NCBI GenBank assembly: GCA_020637675.1
Contig: JACKKD010000003.1
Span: 620,001-684,000 of the forward strand
DNA length: 64,000 nt
Source: Paracoccaceae bacterium
GTDB lineage: Bacteria; Pseudomonadota; Alphaproteobacteria; Rhodobacterales; Rhodobacteraceae
Reading direction: 5' to 3'
The notes beneath the pieces are model-generated. The model saw only the letters and a list, made by a program, of their open reading frames with translations, did no database searches and was not told where the DNA came from. Shown one piece after another: positions 24,776 through 32,798 of this stretch; the stretch's first letter is position 1; every line of letters starts with the position of its first letter. A program made the position numbers and the translations under genes.

Positions 24776-26458
24776 ATGTGCGCTAAAGCCACGATGGAGG
24801 AATTCGAAGCCCTCCTCAAAGAAAGCTTCGAGATCGACACCCCCGAAGAGGGCTCGGTCGTCAAGGGCAAGGTCATCGCCATCGAGGCGGGCCAGGCCAT
24901 CATCGACGTCGGCTACAAGATGGAAGGCCGTGTCGATCTCAAGGAATTCGCAAATCCCGGCGAACAGCCCGACATCGCGGTCGGCGATGAGGTCGAGGTC
25001 TATCTCGACCGCGTCGAGAACGTCCGCGGCGAAGCGGTGCTGAGCCGCGAGAAGGCCCGCCGCGAAGAGGCCTGGGACCGTCTCGAAGAGGCCTATGCCA
25101 AGGAAGAGCGCGTCGATGGCGCCATCTTCGGTCGCGTCAAGGGCGGCTTCACGGTCGATCTCGGCGGTGCGGTCGCGTTCCTGCCCGGTTCGCAGGTCGA
25201 TGTCCGGCCGGTGCGCGACGCCGGCCCGCTCATGGGGCTCAAGCAGCCGTTCCAGATCCTCAAGATGGACCGCCGCCGCGGCAACATTGTCGTGTCGCGT
25301 CGTGCGATCCTCGAAGAGTCCCGGGCCGAGCAGCGCGCCGAAGTCATCGGCAATCTCTACGAGGGCCAGGTGGTCGACGGCGTGGTCAAGAACATCACCG
25401 AATACGGTGCGTTCGTCGATCTCGGCGGCGTCGACGGTCTTCTCCACGTCACCGACATGGCGTGGCGCCGCGTGAACCATCCTTCGGAAATCCTGAACAT
25501 CGGCGAGACCGTGAAGGTCCAGGTGATCAAGATCAACAAGGAAACCCACCGCATCTCGCTCGGCATGAAACAGCTTCTCTCCGACCCGTGGGATTCGGTC
25601 GAGGCGAAGTTCCCGATCGGCTCGGTCCACAAGGGCCGCGTCACCAACATCACCGACTACGGCGCCTTCGTGGAGCTGGAGCCGGGGGTCGAGGGGCTCG
25701 TCCACGTCTCGGAAATGTCCTGGACCAAGAAGAACGTCCATCCCGGCAAGATCGTCTCCACGAGCCAGGAAGTCGACGTCATGGTGCTGGAGATCGACCA
25801 GTCCAAGCGCCGCGTGTCGCTCGGCCTGAAGCAGACCATGCGCAACCCGTGGGAAGTCTTCGCGGAAACCCACCCCGTCGGCAAAGTCATCGAGGGCGAA
25901 GTCAAGAACATCACCGAATTCGGTCTGTTCGTCGGCCTCGAGAACGATATCGACGGGATGGTGCACCTCTCCGACCTCAGCTGGGACCAGCGCGGCGAAG
26001 AGGCGATCCAGAACTACCGCAAGGGCGACGTGGTCAAGGCCGCCGTCACCGAGGTGGACACCGAGAAGGAGCGCATCTCGCTCTCCATCAAGGCGCTCGA
26101 TGCCGACACCTTCTCGGACGCCGTCGACGGCGTTAAGCGCGGCTCGGTCATCACCGTGACCGTTACCGCGATCGAGGACGGCGGGATCGAGGTGGAGTAC
26201 AGCGGCGCGAAGTCGTTCATCCGCCGCTCGGACCTCGCCCGCGACCGCGCCGACCAGCGGCCCGAGCGTTTCCAGGTGGGCGACCATGTGGACGTGCGGG
26301 TGACCAACATCGATCCGAAGACCCGCAAGCTGGGCCTGTCGATCAAGGCGCGCGAGATCGCCGAAGAGAAGGAGGCCGTGGAACAGTACGGCTCGTCCGA
26401 CTCCGGCGCCTCGCTCGGCGACATCCTCGGCGCCGCGCTGAAGGGCTCGAAGAGCTGA
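24776..26458 (+). CDS. rpsA: 30S ribosomal protein S1
   Basis: A 560-residue protein with six S1 RNA-binding repeats, the full bacterial set. Repeats are recognised by GxVxxIxxYGAFVDLG-type strands, for example KNITEYGAFVDLGG, TNITDYGAFVELEPG and KNITEFGLFVGL. S1 unfolds and binds mRNA at the 30S subunit. The ATG at 24776 with an AAAGGA upstream is preferred; the start MCAKATMEEFEALL fits alphaproteobacterial S1. A strong terminator follows. ihfB is downstream with its own promoter, the conserved rpsA-ihfB order. Confidence 0.97.
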   Translation: MCAKATMEEFEALLKESFEIDTPEEGSVVKGKVIAIEAGQAIIDVGYKMEGRVDLKEFANPGEQPDIAVGDEVEVYLDRVENVRGEAVLSREKARREEAWDRLEEAYAKEERVDGAIFGRVKGGFTVDLGGAVAFLPGSQVDVRPVRDAGPLMGLKQPFQILKMDRRRGNIVVSRRAILEESRAEQRAEVIGNLYEGQVVDGVVKNITEYGAFVDLGGVDGLLHVTDMAWRRVNHPSEILNIGETVKVQVIKINKETHRISLGMKQLLSDPWDSVEAKFPIGSVHKGRVTNITDYGAFVELEPGVEGLVHVSEMSWTKKNVHPGKIVSTSQEVDVMVLEIDQSKRRVSLGLKQTMRNPWEVFAETHPVGKVIEGEVKNITEFGLFVGLENDIDGMVHLSDLSWDQRGEEAIQNYRKGDVVKAAVTEVDTEKERISLSIKALDADTFSDAVDGVKRGSVITVTVTAIEDGGIEVEYSGAKSFIRRSDLARDRADQRPERFQVGDHVDVRVTNIDPKTRKLGLSIKAREIAEEKEAVEQYGSSDSGASLGDILGAALKGSKS

Positions 26459-26477
26459 GATCGCGACATGCGGTCCG

Positions 26478-26506
26478 GAACGGCCCCGCCCTGTGCGGGG
26501 CCGTTC
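26478..26506 (+). terminator. Rho-independent terminator of rpsA
   Basis: A perfect 12-bp stem (GAACGGCCCCGC with GCGGGGCCGTTC) around the loop CCTGT begins 20 bases after the rpsA stop and is followed by TGCCTTTG. Confidence 0.85.
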
Positions 26507-26665
26507 TGCCTTTGCCGAATCGCTCCTGCGCCGCCGGTCGCGGGGCGCGATCGGAACCCGCAGCCCCCGGCGATGCTGCGTTGCAGTATCCCGGATGCTG
26601 CGCAAAGCGCCGGTCCGGCCGCCCCTCTCACGCAGAATTCCCCGCCTTTCCAATGGCTTTCCTGT

Positions 26666-26693
26666 TTGAGGCCGCGCCGAATGCGCCTATAGT
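26666..26693 (+). promoter_or_regulatory. Candidate sigma-70 promoter for ihfB
   Basis: TTGAGG (26666-26671), a 16-base spacer and TATAGT (26688-26693), 55 bases before the ihfB ATG and beyond the rpsA terminator. Confidence 0.6.
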
Positions 26694-26748
26694 CGTCGCA
26701 CAACAACGCGGCCGCCATCCGGGGACGGCACGCACAGGGGGGCTCCGA

Positions 26749-27030
26749 ATGATCCGGTCCGAACTCATTCAGAAGATCGCCGACGAGAATCCGCACCTTT
26801 ACCAGCGCGACGTCGAGCGGATCGTGAACACGATCTTCGAAGAGATCATCGAGTCGCTGGCGCGCGGCGACCGGGTCGAGCTCAGGGGGTTCGGCGCGTT
26901 TTCGGTGAAGAAGCGCGACGCCCGCACCGGCCGCAATCCGCGCACCGGCGAGTCCGTCTCGGTCGAGGAAAAGCATGTGCCCTTTTTCAAGACCGGAAAG
27001 CTCTTGCGGGACAGGCTGAACGGGGGGTAA
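26749..27030 (+). CDS. ihfB: Integration host factor beta subunit
   Basis: A 93-residue HU/IHF-family DNA-bending protein. The DNA-binding arm RGFGAFSVKKRDARTGRNPR with the conserved proline is present, and the N-terminus MIRSELIQKI is typical of IHF beta. It pairs with IHF alpha encoded elsewhere. The ATG at 26749 is chosen by homology of the N-terminus; a longer in-frame opening has no support. It begins a probable transcript with lapA and trpF. Confidence 0.95.
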   Translation: MIRSELIQKIADENPHLYQRDVERIVNTIFEEIIESLARGDRVELRGFGAFSVKKRDARTGRNPRTGESVSVEEKHVPFFKTGKLLRDRLNGG

Positions 27031-27039
27031 TCCTCCGCC

Positions 27040-27402
27040 ATGATCCGCTTTCTCCGCCTCTTCTTTCTCGCGCTGCTGGCCATCGTTCTCGTGGCCGTGG
27101 CCTCGGCCAATCTGCAGGTTGTGACGCTGCGGCTCTTGCCGGCCGAAATGGACGCCTTCCTTGGCCTGAGCTGGTCCGTCGAGGTGCCGCTGTTCCTCGC
27201 GATCTTCGCGGGGATCGTCGCCGGACTTGGCATCGGCTTTGTCTGGGAGTGGTTCCGCGAGGCGAAGCACCGCACCGCCGCAACCGAGCACCGGCGCGAG
27301 GCAGGGCGGCTGGAGCGCGAGGTGAAGCGGTTGAAGGATTCCCGCCCCGAGCCCGAAGACGAGGTTCTGGCGATCCTCGAAGGCCGCGGCACCGGCCGCT
27401 GA
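27040..27402 (+). CDS. LapA-domain (DUF1049) membrane protein
   Basis: A 120-residue inner-membrane protein with two helices (about 4-24 and 46-68) and a charged, probably coiled C-terminal tail rich in Arg and Glu. This is the lipopolysaccharide assembly protein A (LapA/YciS, DUF1049) layout; in E. coli LapA with LapB controls LpxC turnover. It starts nine bases after the ihfB stop with a weak ribosome site, and no lapB is adjacent. The position behind ihfB is shared by many proteobacteria. Confidence 0.8.
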   Translation: MIRFLRLFFLALLAIVLVAVASANLQVVTLRLLPAEMDAFLGLSWSVEVPLFLAIFAGIVAGLGIGFVWEWFREAKHRTAATEHRREAGRLEREVKRLKDSRPEPEDEVLAILEGRGTGR

Positions 27403-27429
27403 CCGTCCGTGCCCGGGGTGGAACCTGCG

Positions 27430-28074
27430 ATGTCCGTTCGCGTGAAGATCTGCGGCCTGAAAGAGCCCGCCCACGTCGCGGCCGCAATTGCGGCAGGGGC
27501 GGCATACCTGGGCTTCGTCTTCTTTCCGAAATCGCCCCGCCACCTTGCCATCCCCGCAGCCGCGGCGCTCGCCGCCGAGGTGCCGCCGGGCGTGGCCAAG
27601 GTGGCCCTGACGGTGAACGCGACGGATGCCGAACTTGATGCGATCACGGGGGCGGTGGCGATGGACATGCTGCAACTCCACGGTGCCGAAAGCCCGGAAC
27701 GTGTGGCCGAGGTGCGCGGACGCTACGGCCTGCCGGTGATGAAGGCCGTGGGCATCGCCGAGGAGGCCGATCTCGCCCTGATCCAGACCTACGGGCGGAT
27801 CGCGGATCAGCTTCTGATCGACGCCAGGCCGCCGAAGGGCGCGGCGCTGCCGGGCGGCAACGGACTTGCTTTCGACTGGCGGCTGGTCGCGCGGAAATAC
27901 TGGCCCTGCCCCTGGATGCTCGCTGGCGGGCTGACGCCAGAAAACGTCGCCGCGGCGATCCGTCTGACCGGCGCGCGGCAGGTCGATGTGTCTTCCGGCG
28001 TGGAAAGCGCGCCCGGCGTGAAGGACGAAGCGCTCATCCGCGCGTTCATCGCGGCCGCCAGGGGCGGGGCATGA
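27430..28074 (+). CDS. trpF: Phosphoribosylanthranilate isomerase
   Basis: A 214-residue TIM-barrel enzyme of tryptophan synthesis. VKICGLKEP at the start holds the catalytic cysteine, LQLHGAESPE and WMLAGGLTPENV are family motifs, and VDVSSGVESAPGVKD binds the phosphate. I use the ATG at 27430; a GTG at 27409 is possible. The stop overlaps the GNAT start (ATGA), so trpF, the acetyltransferase gene and trpB form a run. Confidence 0.95.
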   Translation: MSVRVKICGLKEPAHVAAAIAAGAAYLGFVFFPKSPRHLAIPAAAALAAEVPPGVAKVALTVNATDAELDAITGAVAMDMLQLHGAESPERVAEVRGRYGLPVMKAVGIAEEADLALIQTYGRIADQLLIDARPPKGAALPGGNGLAFDWRLVARKYWPCPWMLAGGLTPENVAAAIRLTGARQVDVSSGVESAPGVKDEALIRAFIAAARGGA

Positions 28075-28517
28075 TCCGCTTCCGCGAGGCGCGGCGCGAG
28101 GATGTGCCGGCCGTTGTGGGCCTGCTGGCCGACGATGCGCTGGGCGCAGCGCGCGAGGGCACCGACAGCGCGCCCTACCTGGCCGCCTTCGACGCGATGC
28201 AGGCAGAGGCCGGAAACATCCTGATCGTGGGCGAGGAGGCGGGGCGGGTCGTCGCCACCTACCAGATCACGTTCATCTCGGGCCTTTCGCTTCGCGCCAG
28301 TCGCAGGGCGCAGGTGGAATCCGTGCGGGTTGCGGCGGACCTCAGGGGCCGCGGAGTCGGCGCGGCGATGATGGCCGACGCCGAGGCGCGCGCGCGGGCG
28401 GCGGGCTGCCGGGTGATCCAGCTTACCTCGAACGCCGGGCGCACCCGCGCGCGCGCCTTCTACGAACGCATCGGCTTTACCCCATCGCACATTGGCTTTA
28501 AACGCGATCTGTCCTGA
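28071..28517 (+). CDS. GNAT-family N-acetyltransferase
   Basis: A 148-residue single GNAT domain. The acetyl-CoA pyrophosphate loop is RGRGVGAAMM, and ARAFYERIGF is the usual final motif. The substrate is unknown. It is translationally coupled to trpF and lies 14 bases before trpB, so it is produced with two tryptophan enzymes, although no role in that pathway is established. Confidence 0.88.
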   Translation: MIRFREARREDVPAVVGLLADDALGAAREGTDSAPYLAAFDAMQAEAGNILIVGEEAGRVVATYQITFISGLSLRASRRAQVESVRVAADLRGRGVGAAMMADAEARARAAGCRVIQLTSNAGRTRARAFYERIGFTPSHIGFKRDLS

Positions 28518-28531
28518 GAGGAGCCGCGAAA

Positions 28532-29764
28532 ATGCCAGACGACCGCATCAATTCCTATCGGACCGGTCCCGACGAGCGCGGCCGGTTCGGCGACTTCGGC
28601 GGGCGCTTCGTGTCGGAAACGCTGATGCCGCTCATCCTGGACCTGGAGGCCGAGTACGAGAAGGCCAAGACCGACCCGACGTTCTGGGCCGAGATGGACT
28701 GGCTCTGGAAGCATTATGTCGGCCGCCCCTCGCCGCTCTATTACGCCGAGCGGCTGACAAGCCACCTCGGCGGCGCGAAAATCTACATGAAGCGCGACGA
28801 GCTGAACCATACCGGCGCCCACAAGATCAACAACGTGCTCGGCCAGATCATCCTCGCCCGCCGCATGGGCAAGACAAGGATCATCGCCGAGACGGGCGCC
28901 GGCCAGCATGGCGTGGCGACGGCCACGGTCTGTGCCAAGTTCGGCCTGAAATGTGTGGTCTACATGGGTGCCCACGACGTCGAGCGGCAGGCGCCGAACG
29001 TTTTCCGGATGCGGCTTCTCGGGGCGGAGGTGCACCCCGTCACCTCGGGGCGCGGCACCTTGAAGGACGCGATGAACGACGCGCTCAGGGACTGGGTGAC
29101 GAACGTGCGCGACACCTTCTACTGCATCGGCACGGTGGCGGGCCCGCATCCCTATCCGGCGATGGTGCGCGACTTCCAGTCGATCATCGGCAAGGAGGTG
29201 CGCTGGCAACTGGCCGAGCAGGAAGGCGCGGGGCGCCTTCCCGATACGCTCGTCGCCGCCATCGGCGGCGGGTCGAACGCGATGGGGCTCTTCTTCCCCT
29301 TCCTCGACGACCCGTCCGTCCGCATCATCGGCGTCGAGGCCGGCGGCAAGGGCGTGGACGCGCGGATGGAGCACTGCGCCAGCCTGACCGGCGGCCGTCC
29401 CGGTGTGCTGCACGGGAACCGGACCTATCTCTTGCAGGATGCTGACGGGCAGATCCTCGAAGGTTTCTCGATTTCGGCCGGGCTCGACTATCCCGGCATC
29501 GGTCCGGAACATTCGTGGCTGCACGAAACCGGACGCGCGCAATACGTGTCGATCACCGACAAGGAGGCGCTGGAGGCGTTCAAGCTTTCTTGCGCCATGG
29601 AGGGGATCATCCCGGCGCTGGAACCGAGCCACGCGCTCGCCCATGTAATGAAGATCGCCCCAGAGCTGCCTGCGGACCACATCATCGTCATGAACATGTG
29701 CGGGCGCGGCGACAAGGACATCTTCACGGTGGCCAAGCACCTCGGGGTCGAGATCCGGACCTGA
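28532..29764 (+). CDS. trpB: Tryptophan synthase beta subunit
   Basis: A 410-residue PLP enzyme that joins indole and serine to make tryptophan. The PLP lysine is Lys98 in HTGAHKINN; GRFGDFGGRFVSETLMP at the start and the glycine-rich GGGSNAMG phosphate site are clear. Length is typical of TrpB1. The ATG follows GAGAGGAGCCGCGAAA. The partner trpA is about 23 kb away. Confidence 0.97.
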   Translation: MPDDRINSYRTGPDERGRFGDFGGRFVSETLMPLILDLEAEYEKAKTDPTFWAEMDWLWKHYVGRPSPLYYAERLTSHLGGAKIYMKRDELNHTGAHKINNVLGQIILARRMGKTRIIAETGAGQHGVATATVCAKFGLKCVVYMGAHDVERQAPNVFRMRLLGAEVHPVTSGRGTLKDAMNDALRDWVTNVRDTFYCIGTVAGPHPYPAMVRDFQSIIGKEVRWQLAEQEGAGRLPDTLVAAIGGGSNAMGLFFPFLDDPSVRIIGVEAGGKGVDARMEHCASLTGGRPGVLHGNRTYLLQDADGQILEGFSISAGLDYPGIGPEHSWLHETGRAQYVSITDKEALEAFKLSCAMEGIIPALEPSHALAHVMKIAPELPADHIIVMNMCGRGDKDIFTVAKHLGVEIRT

Positions 29765-30093
29765 TCCTCCCGGGCCTGCGGCCGATTCGCAGCGGTGACG
29801 AGCCCTGAGTCCAGGGACTGTTATCGACGGGGCCCTGGTACCGTGGCTGCCGCGATCCCGTCACCGGAATGCCGGATCGTCGCCCGATTGGCGCCAACGC
29901 GGGGGGGCAAAAGCCATTGGTCACGGCCATGCGCCTATCCTTTTCGCCATAAACCAGGGTTTATGCCCCTGTCTCTACGGTTTATGGCGCGAGTTGCGGA
30001 ATGCTGCTCCTGTTTCCCCATACGGCGGTCCGTGCCGAGGGGGCATGTGCGGGACGCTGACAACGGCGGTAACCTGCACACTGGGGAACAGAG
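29765..30093. other. Intergenic region with operator-like repeats
   Basis: 329 bases with no convincing gene. The notable content is the three-half-site element at 29945-29989, about 105-150 bases before the next start codon. I see no clear terminator after trpB. Confidence 0.6.
29945..29989. promoter_or_regulatory. Three-half-site operator candidate
   Basis: CATAAACC and GGTTTATG form an 18-bp palindrome (29948-29965) with only AG between the arms. A third copy of GGTTTATG starts at 29979, 21 bases (two helical turns) after the second. The first and third copies extend to a perfect 11-bp inverted repeat, CGCCATAAACC and GGTTTATGGCG. This A/T-rich pattern is conspicuous in GC-rich DNA and looks like a binding site for a dimeric regulator acting on the downstream gene. 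Confidence 0.6.
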
Positions 30094-30420
30094 ATGATGC
30101 ACCACAAAGACCTCGCTTCTGCACCGCAACAGCGCCTTGTGATCATGCTTCCGGCCGCGAACCTTTCAGGCGTCGTGCGCGACCAGCTGCGCACGATGAC
30201 GTCGGAAGGTTTCGCCGATATCGACATCCGCTGGAACGCGAACGTTCTGGCGATCGAGGCGCGCGGCGAATCGGGCTACGTGCGCCGGATATTCAACTGC
30301 GCGGGCGCCCGCGTGATGGAGAAGATCGACCGGGGCGGAATCGGTGTAGAGCGGTTCTACGATGCGGACGGGATTACCCTGCTTTCGGAAGCGATCTTCG
30401 ACTCCTGCGACGATCGTTGA
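30094..30420 (+). CDS. Hypothetical protein, 108 residues
   Basis: I do not recognise the family. The protein is soluble, with alternating strands and helices (RLVIMLPAANLSG, FADIDIRWNANVLAIEA, GYVRRIFNCAGARVMEK) and no signal peptide, membrane helix or catalytic motif. It has a ribosome site (GGGGAACAGAG), codon use like its neighbours, its own upstream region with the three-half-site repeat, and a nested hairpin after its stop. It looks like a real single-gene unit under specific control. Confidence 0.65.
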   Translation: MMHHKDLASAPQQRLVIMLPAANLSGVVRDQLRTMTSEGFADIDIRWNANVLAIEARGESGYVRRIFNCAGARVMEKIDRGGIGVERFYDADGITLLSEAIFDSCDDR

Positions 30421-30464
30421 CACAAGGGAAACCGCGGCTCCCGAATGCCGCAATCATCCTTGTG
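30421..30464. other. Nested hairpin after the hypothetical gene
   Basis: CACAAGG pairs with CCTTGTG (outer, 7 bp) and GCGGC with GCCGC (inner, 5 bp), separated by a symmetrical 6+6 internal loop, starting at the base after the stop codon. There is no T tract. It may be a terminator or a binding site before the next gene. Confidence 0.4.
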
Positions 30465-30510
30465 ATCGCTTCGCGTTAGCCCAAGAATCGCCACGTGGGG
30501 ACGGTGTGTT

Positions 30511-31026
30511 GTGGGCATGACCAGACGCGGACTTCTCCTTTCCGTCGCGGCCGCGGCCGTGACGATGGCCTTCCCGGCTGCGGCACGGGATGTGGAAAGC
30601 GAGTTGGCCGCGCGATTGCGGCGTGAGGGCTTTAGCATCGTCAGCCGGAAACGCACCCTGCTCGGACGGGTCCGGGTCCTGGCGGCGAAAGGCAAGCTGC
30701 AGCGAGAGGTCGTGTTCGATCCGACCTCGGGCGAGATCCTGCGCGACTACGTCAATGATGCTGGCGACATCCGGGTCGCGTCGCGCGAGGGCGGCGGCAC
30801 GGGGACGGCCAGTTCCGGCACCGATGGCGCGGGCAGCGGCGGGACCGGTGGCGGCGGCACTGGGACCGACGGCGGCACCGGCACGGACGGCGGAACGGAA
30901 CCGGATGGTGGCGGCACGGACGAGCCCGAGAAGGAGCCCACGAAAGAGCCCTCCAAGGAACCGACGCGGGAGCCACGCAGGGACAGGCGGTCCAAGACCA
31001 AAGAGACCCCCGGTGTCGGCGAGTAG
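30511..31026 (+). CDS. Secreted PepSY-like protein with Gly/Thr-rich tail
   Basis: A 171-residue protein with a signal peptide (TRRGLLLSVAAAAV, cleavage near AAARD, possibly Tat-like). Residues about 28-85 resemble a PepSY unit (GFSIVSRKRTLLGRVRVLA, then VVFDPTSGEILRDYV). Then come a Gly/Thr/Asp low-complexity stretch (about 92-135) and a KEP-type charged repeat (about 137-158). The GTG at 30511 has GGGGACGG six bases upstream; the ATG at 30517 is an alternative. It precedes a membrane LuxR-type gene by 47 bases, suggesting a joint function. Role unknown. Confidence 0.7.
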   Translation: MGMTRRGLLLSVAAAAVTMAFPAAARDVESELAARLRREGFSIVSRKRTLLGRVRVLAAKGKLQREVVFDPTSGEILRDYVNDAGDIRVASREGGGTGTASSGTDGAGSGGTGGGGTGTDGGTGTDGGTEPDGGGTDEPEKEPTKEPSKEPTREPRRDRRSKTKETPGVGE

Positions 31027-31073
31027 GCGCCCCTGCAGCGACGGTTCGCGGGGCTGCGGGCCGGGAGGTCGCC

Positions 31074-31622
31074 ATGCGTGACCGGATCGCCGTGTTCCTC
31101 CTGCTCTTCCTCCAGGTGCTCTGCGCCGCCGTTCTCGTCGGCGGAACACTGCTGACCCTGCTTGGTATCCAGCACCGGCCGATCGACTGGGAAATGCGCG
31201 AGCTTCTGGAGATCGGCGCCGTTCTCGGCCTCGTCTTCGGGGCGCTTCTCAGCGTGGCGGTCCTCGGCCGCATGCTGAAGCGCCAGAAGCGCGCGGAGGA
31301 ACAGTTGCGCCAGGTTTCCGGCGCCTTCATGGAGCTCATGGAGGCGCGGTTCCGCGACTGGGGTCTGACCTCGGCCGAACGGGACGTGGCGCTTTTCGCG
31401 ATCAAGGGCCTCTCGACCCACGAAATCGCCGTCCTGCGCGGCACCGCCGAGGGTACGGTGAAGGCCCAGACGAATGCGATCTACCGCAAGTCCGGCGTGA
31501 ACGGGCGCCCGCAGCTCCTCAGCCTCTTCATCGAGGACCTGATGGATGACGCGATGCTGCCCGCGCCCGTCCCCACCGCACCGCCCGAACCCGAGGAGAC
31601 CATGCTTCGGGCGGCCGGCTAG
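31074..31622 (+). CDS. Membrane-anchored LuxR-type transcriptional regulator
   Basis: A 182-residue protein with two N-terminal transmembrane helices (about 5-30 and 45-67), a short charged, probably coiled segment (68-92) and a C-terminal LuxR/GerE helix-turn-helix (about 97-153: LTSAERDVALFAIKGLSTHE, then GTVKAQTNAIYRKSGVNGR). There is no receiver or autoinducer domain, so any signal would be sensed through the membrane part. The ATG lies behind GGGAGGTCGCC. It follows the secreted PepSY-like gene on the same strand. Targets are unknown. Confidence 0.8.
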   Translation: MRDRIAVFLLLFLQVLCAAVLVGGTLLTLLGIQHRPIDWEMRELLEIGAVLGLVFGALLSVAVLGRMLKRQKRAEEQLRQVSGAFMELMEARFRDWGLTSAERDVALFAIKGLSTHEIAVLRGTAEGTVKAQTNAIYRKSGVNGRPQLLSLFIEDLMDDAMLPAPVPTAPPEPEETMLRAAG

Positions 31623-31623
31623 G

Positions 31624-32001
31624 TCAGTCGAGCGCGTAGAGCGTCAGGACTTCCAGCGGCACGACGTCGAGCGCGCGCAGATGCGTGGCGGCAAGCCGCA
31701 CGTTCGGCGCACAGCCTTCCTCGTGCGCTTGCAGGAAACGTCCGGCGCAGAGACACCAGCTCTCGCCGGGCTGCACTCCGGGAAACCGGTATTCCGGCCG
31801 CAGCGTGGACAGGTCGTTGCCGACGTATTTCGAATAGGCGAGGAACTCGGCCGTCATCACCGCGCAGACGGTGTGGTGGCCACGGTCCTCGGCGCAGGTG
31901 TTGCAGTGTCCATCGCGGAAGAAGCCGGTGAGCGGCCGGTTCGAGCAAGGCTCCAGCGGCTGGCGGAGCACGTTGAGAGGGGGGTCGGGCCGGGGTGTCA
32001 T
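31624..32001 (-). CDS. DUF2237 family protein
   Basis: A 125-residue protein matching DUF2237 from end to end: NVLRQPLEPCSNRPLTGFFR near the start, HTVCAVMTAEFL, GNDLSTLRPEY and WCLCAGRFLQA. The several conserved cysteines and histidines suggest metal binding, but no function is known. Its start overlaps the pth stop (ATGA), so it is translated after pth. Confidence 0.9.
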   Translation of the reverse strand: MTPRPDPPLNVLRQPLEPCSNRPLTGFFRDGHCNTCAEDRGHHTVCAVMTAEFLAYSKYVGNDLSTLRPEYRFPGVQPGESWCLCAGRFLQAHEEGCAPNVRLAATHLRALDVVPLEVLTLYALD

Positions 32002-32675
32002 GTGAAACGGTCAAGGAGCCGCTGCAGGGGTGACCTGGGCGCGGCGGGTTCGGCGGCGGGCTCGGAGGCGGACGGAGGCGGAGCCTCCGTTCGTGCGGTG
32101 GACCGCGGCGGCGCGGTCCTCAGCGCCACCGCGTTCATGAACCGCGCCGCATCGCCCGCGGCCAGCGCTGGCGCCCCGTCCGAGATGCCGCGCAGAAGGT
32201 CGTCGAGCCAGGCCTCGTCTGCCTTGGCGAAGTCCGAGAGCACATAGTCTGCCACCCGGTCCTTGTGGCCGGGATGGCCGATGCCGATGCGGACGCGGGC
32301 ATAGTCATCGCCGATGTGCTGGTGGAGCGAGCGGAGCCCGTTGTGCCCCGCATGTCCGCCGCCCTCCTTCACCCGGCACTTGCCCGGCGCGAGATCGAGT
32401 TCGTCGTGAAACACAGTGACGTAGGCGGGCTCCAGCTTGAAGAAGCGCATGGCCTCGCCCACCGACTGGCCGGAGAGGTTCATGAAGGTCATCGGTTTCA
32501 GAAGGACCACGCGCTCGGTGCCGAGCCGGCCTTCGCTGACTTCGCCCTGGAACTTCGTGCGCCAGGGCGCGAAGCCATGGTCTGCGGCGATCCGGTCCAC
32601 GGCCATGAAGCCGACGTTGTGACGGTTCGTCGCGTATCTGGCCCCGGGGTTCCCGAGGCCCACGAAAAGTCGCAT
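31998..32675 (-). CDS. pth: Peptidyl-tRNA hydrolase
   Basis: A 225-residue Pth that frees tRNA from prematurely released peptidyl-tRNA. The N-terminus MRLFVGLGNPG, the catalytic His19 in NRHNVGF, KPMTFMNLSG and HDELDL are all present. Beyond the conserved domain (about 190 residues) there is a Pro/Ala-rich tail. It lies downstream of rplY, the usual rplY-pth order, separated by a strong terminator. Confidence 0.96.
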   Translation of the reverse strand: MRLFVGLGNPGARYATNRHNVGFMAVDRIAADHGFAPWRTKFQGEVSEGRLGTERVVLLKPMTFMNLSGQSVGEAMRFFKLEPAYVTVFHDELDLAPGKCRVKEGGGHAGHNGLRSLHQHIGDDYARVRIGIGHPGHKDRVADYVLSDFAKADEAWLDDLLRGISDGAPALAAGDAARFMNAVALRTAPPRSTARTEAPPPSASEPAAEPAAPRSPLQRLLDRFT

Positions 32676-32742
32676 GGCTCACCTCGCGCTGGCGGGGGAA
32701 AGGTAGAGGCGGCAGGGGCCGGGGGCAAGCGCCCGCACCACC

Positions 32743-32772
32743 AAAACGAAAAGCGGGACCCGAAGGCCCCGC
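32743..32772 (-). terminator. Rho-independent terminator of rplY
   Basis: Read on the minus strand, GCGGGGCC and GGTCCCGC form an 8-bp stem (one G-T pair) around a TTCG tetraloop, followed by TTTTCGTTTT. It lies 26 bases after the rplY stop. Confidence 0.85.
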
Positions 32773-32798
32773 CGATCTCGTGCAAGGCACATTGGGGG

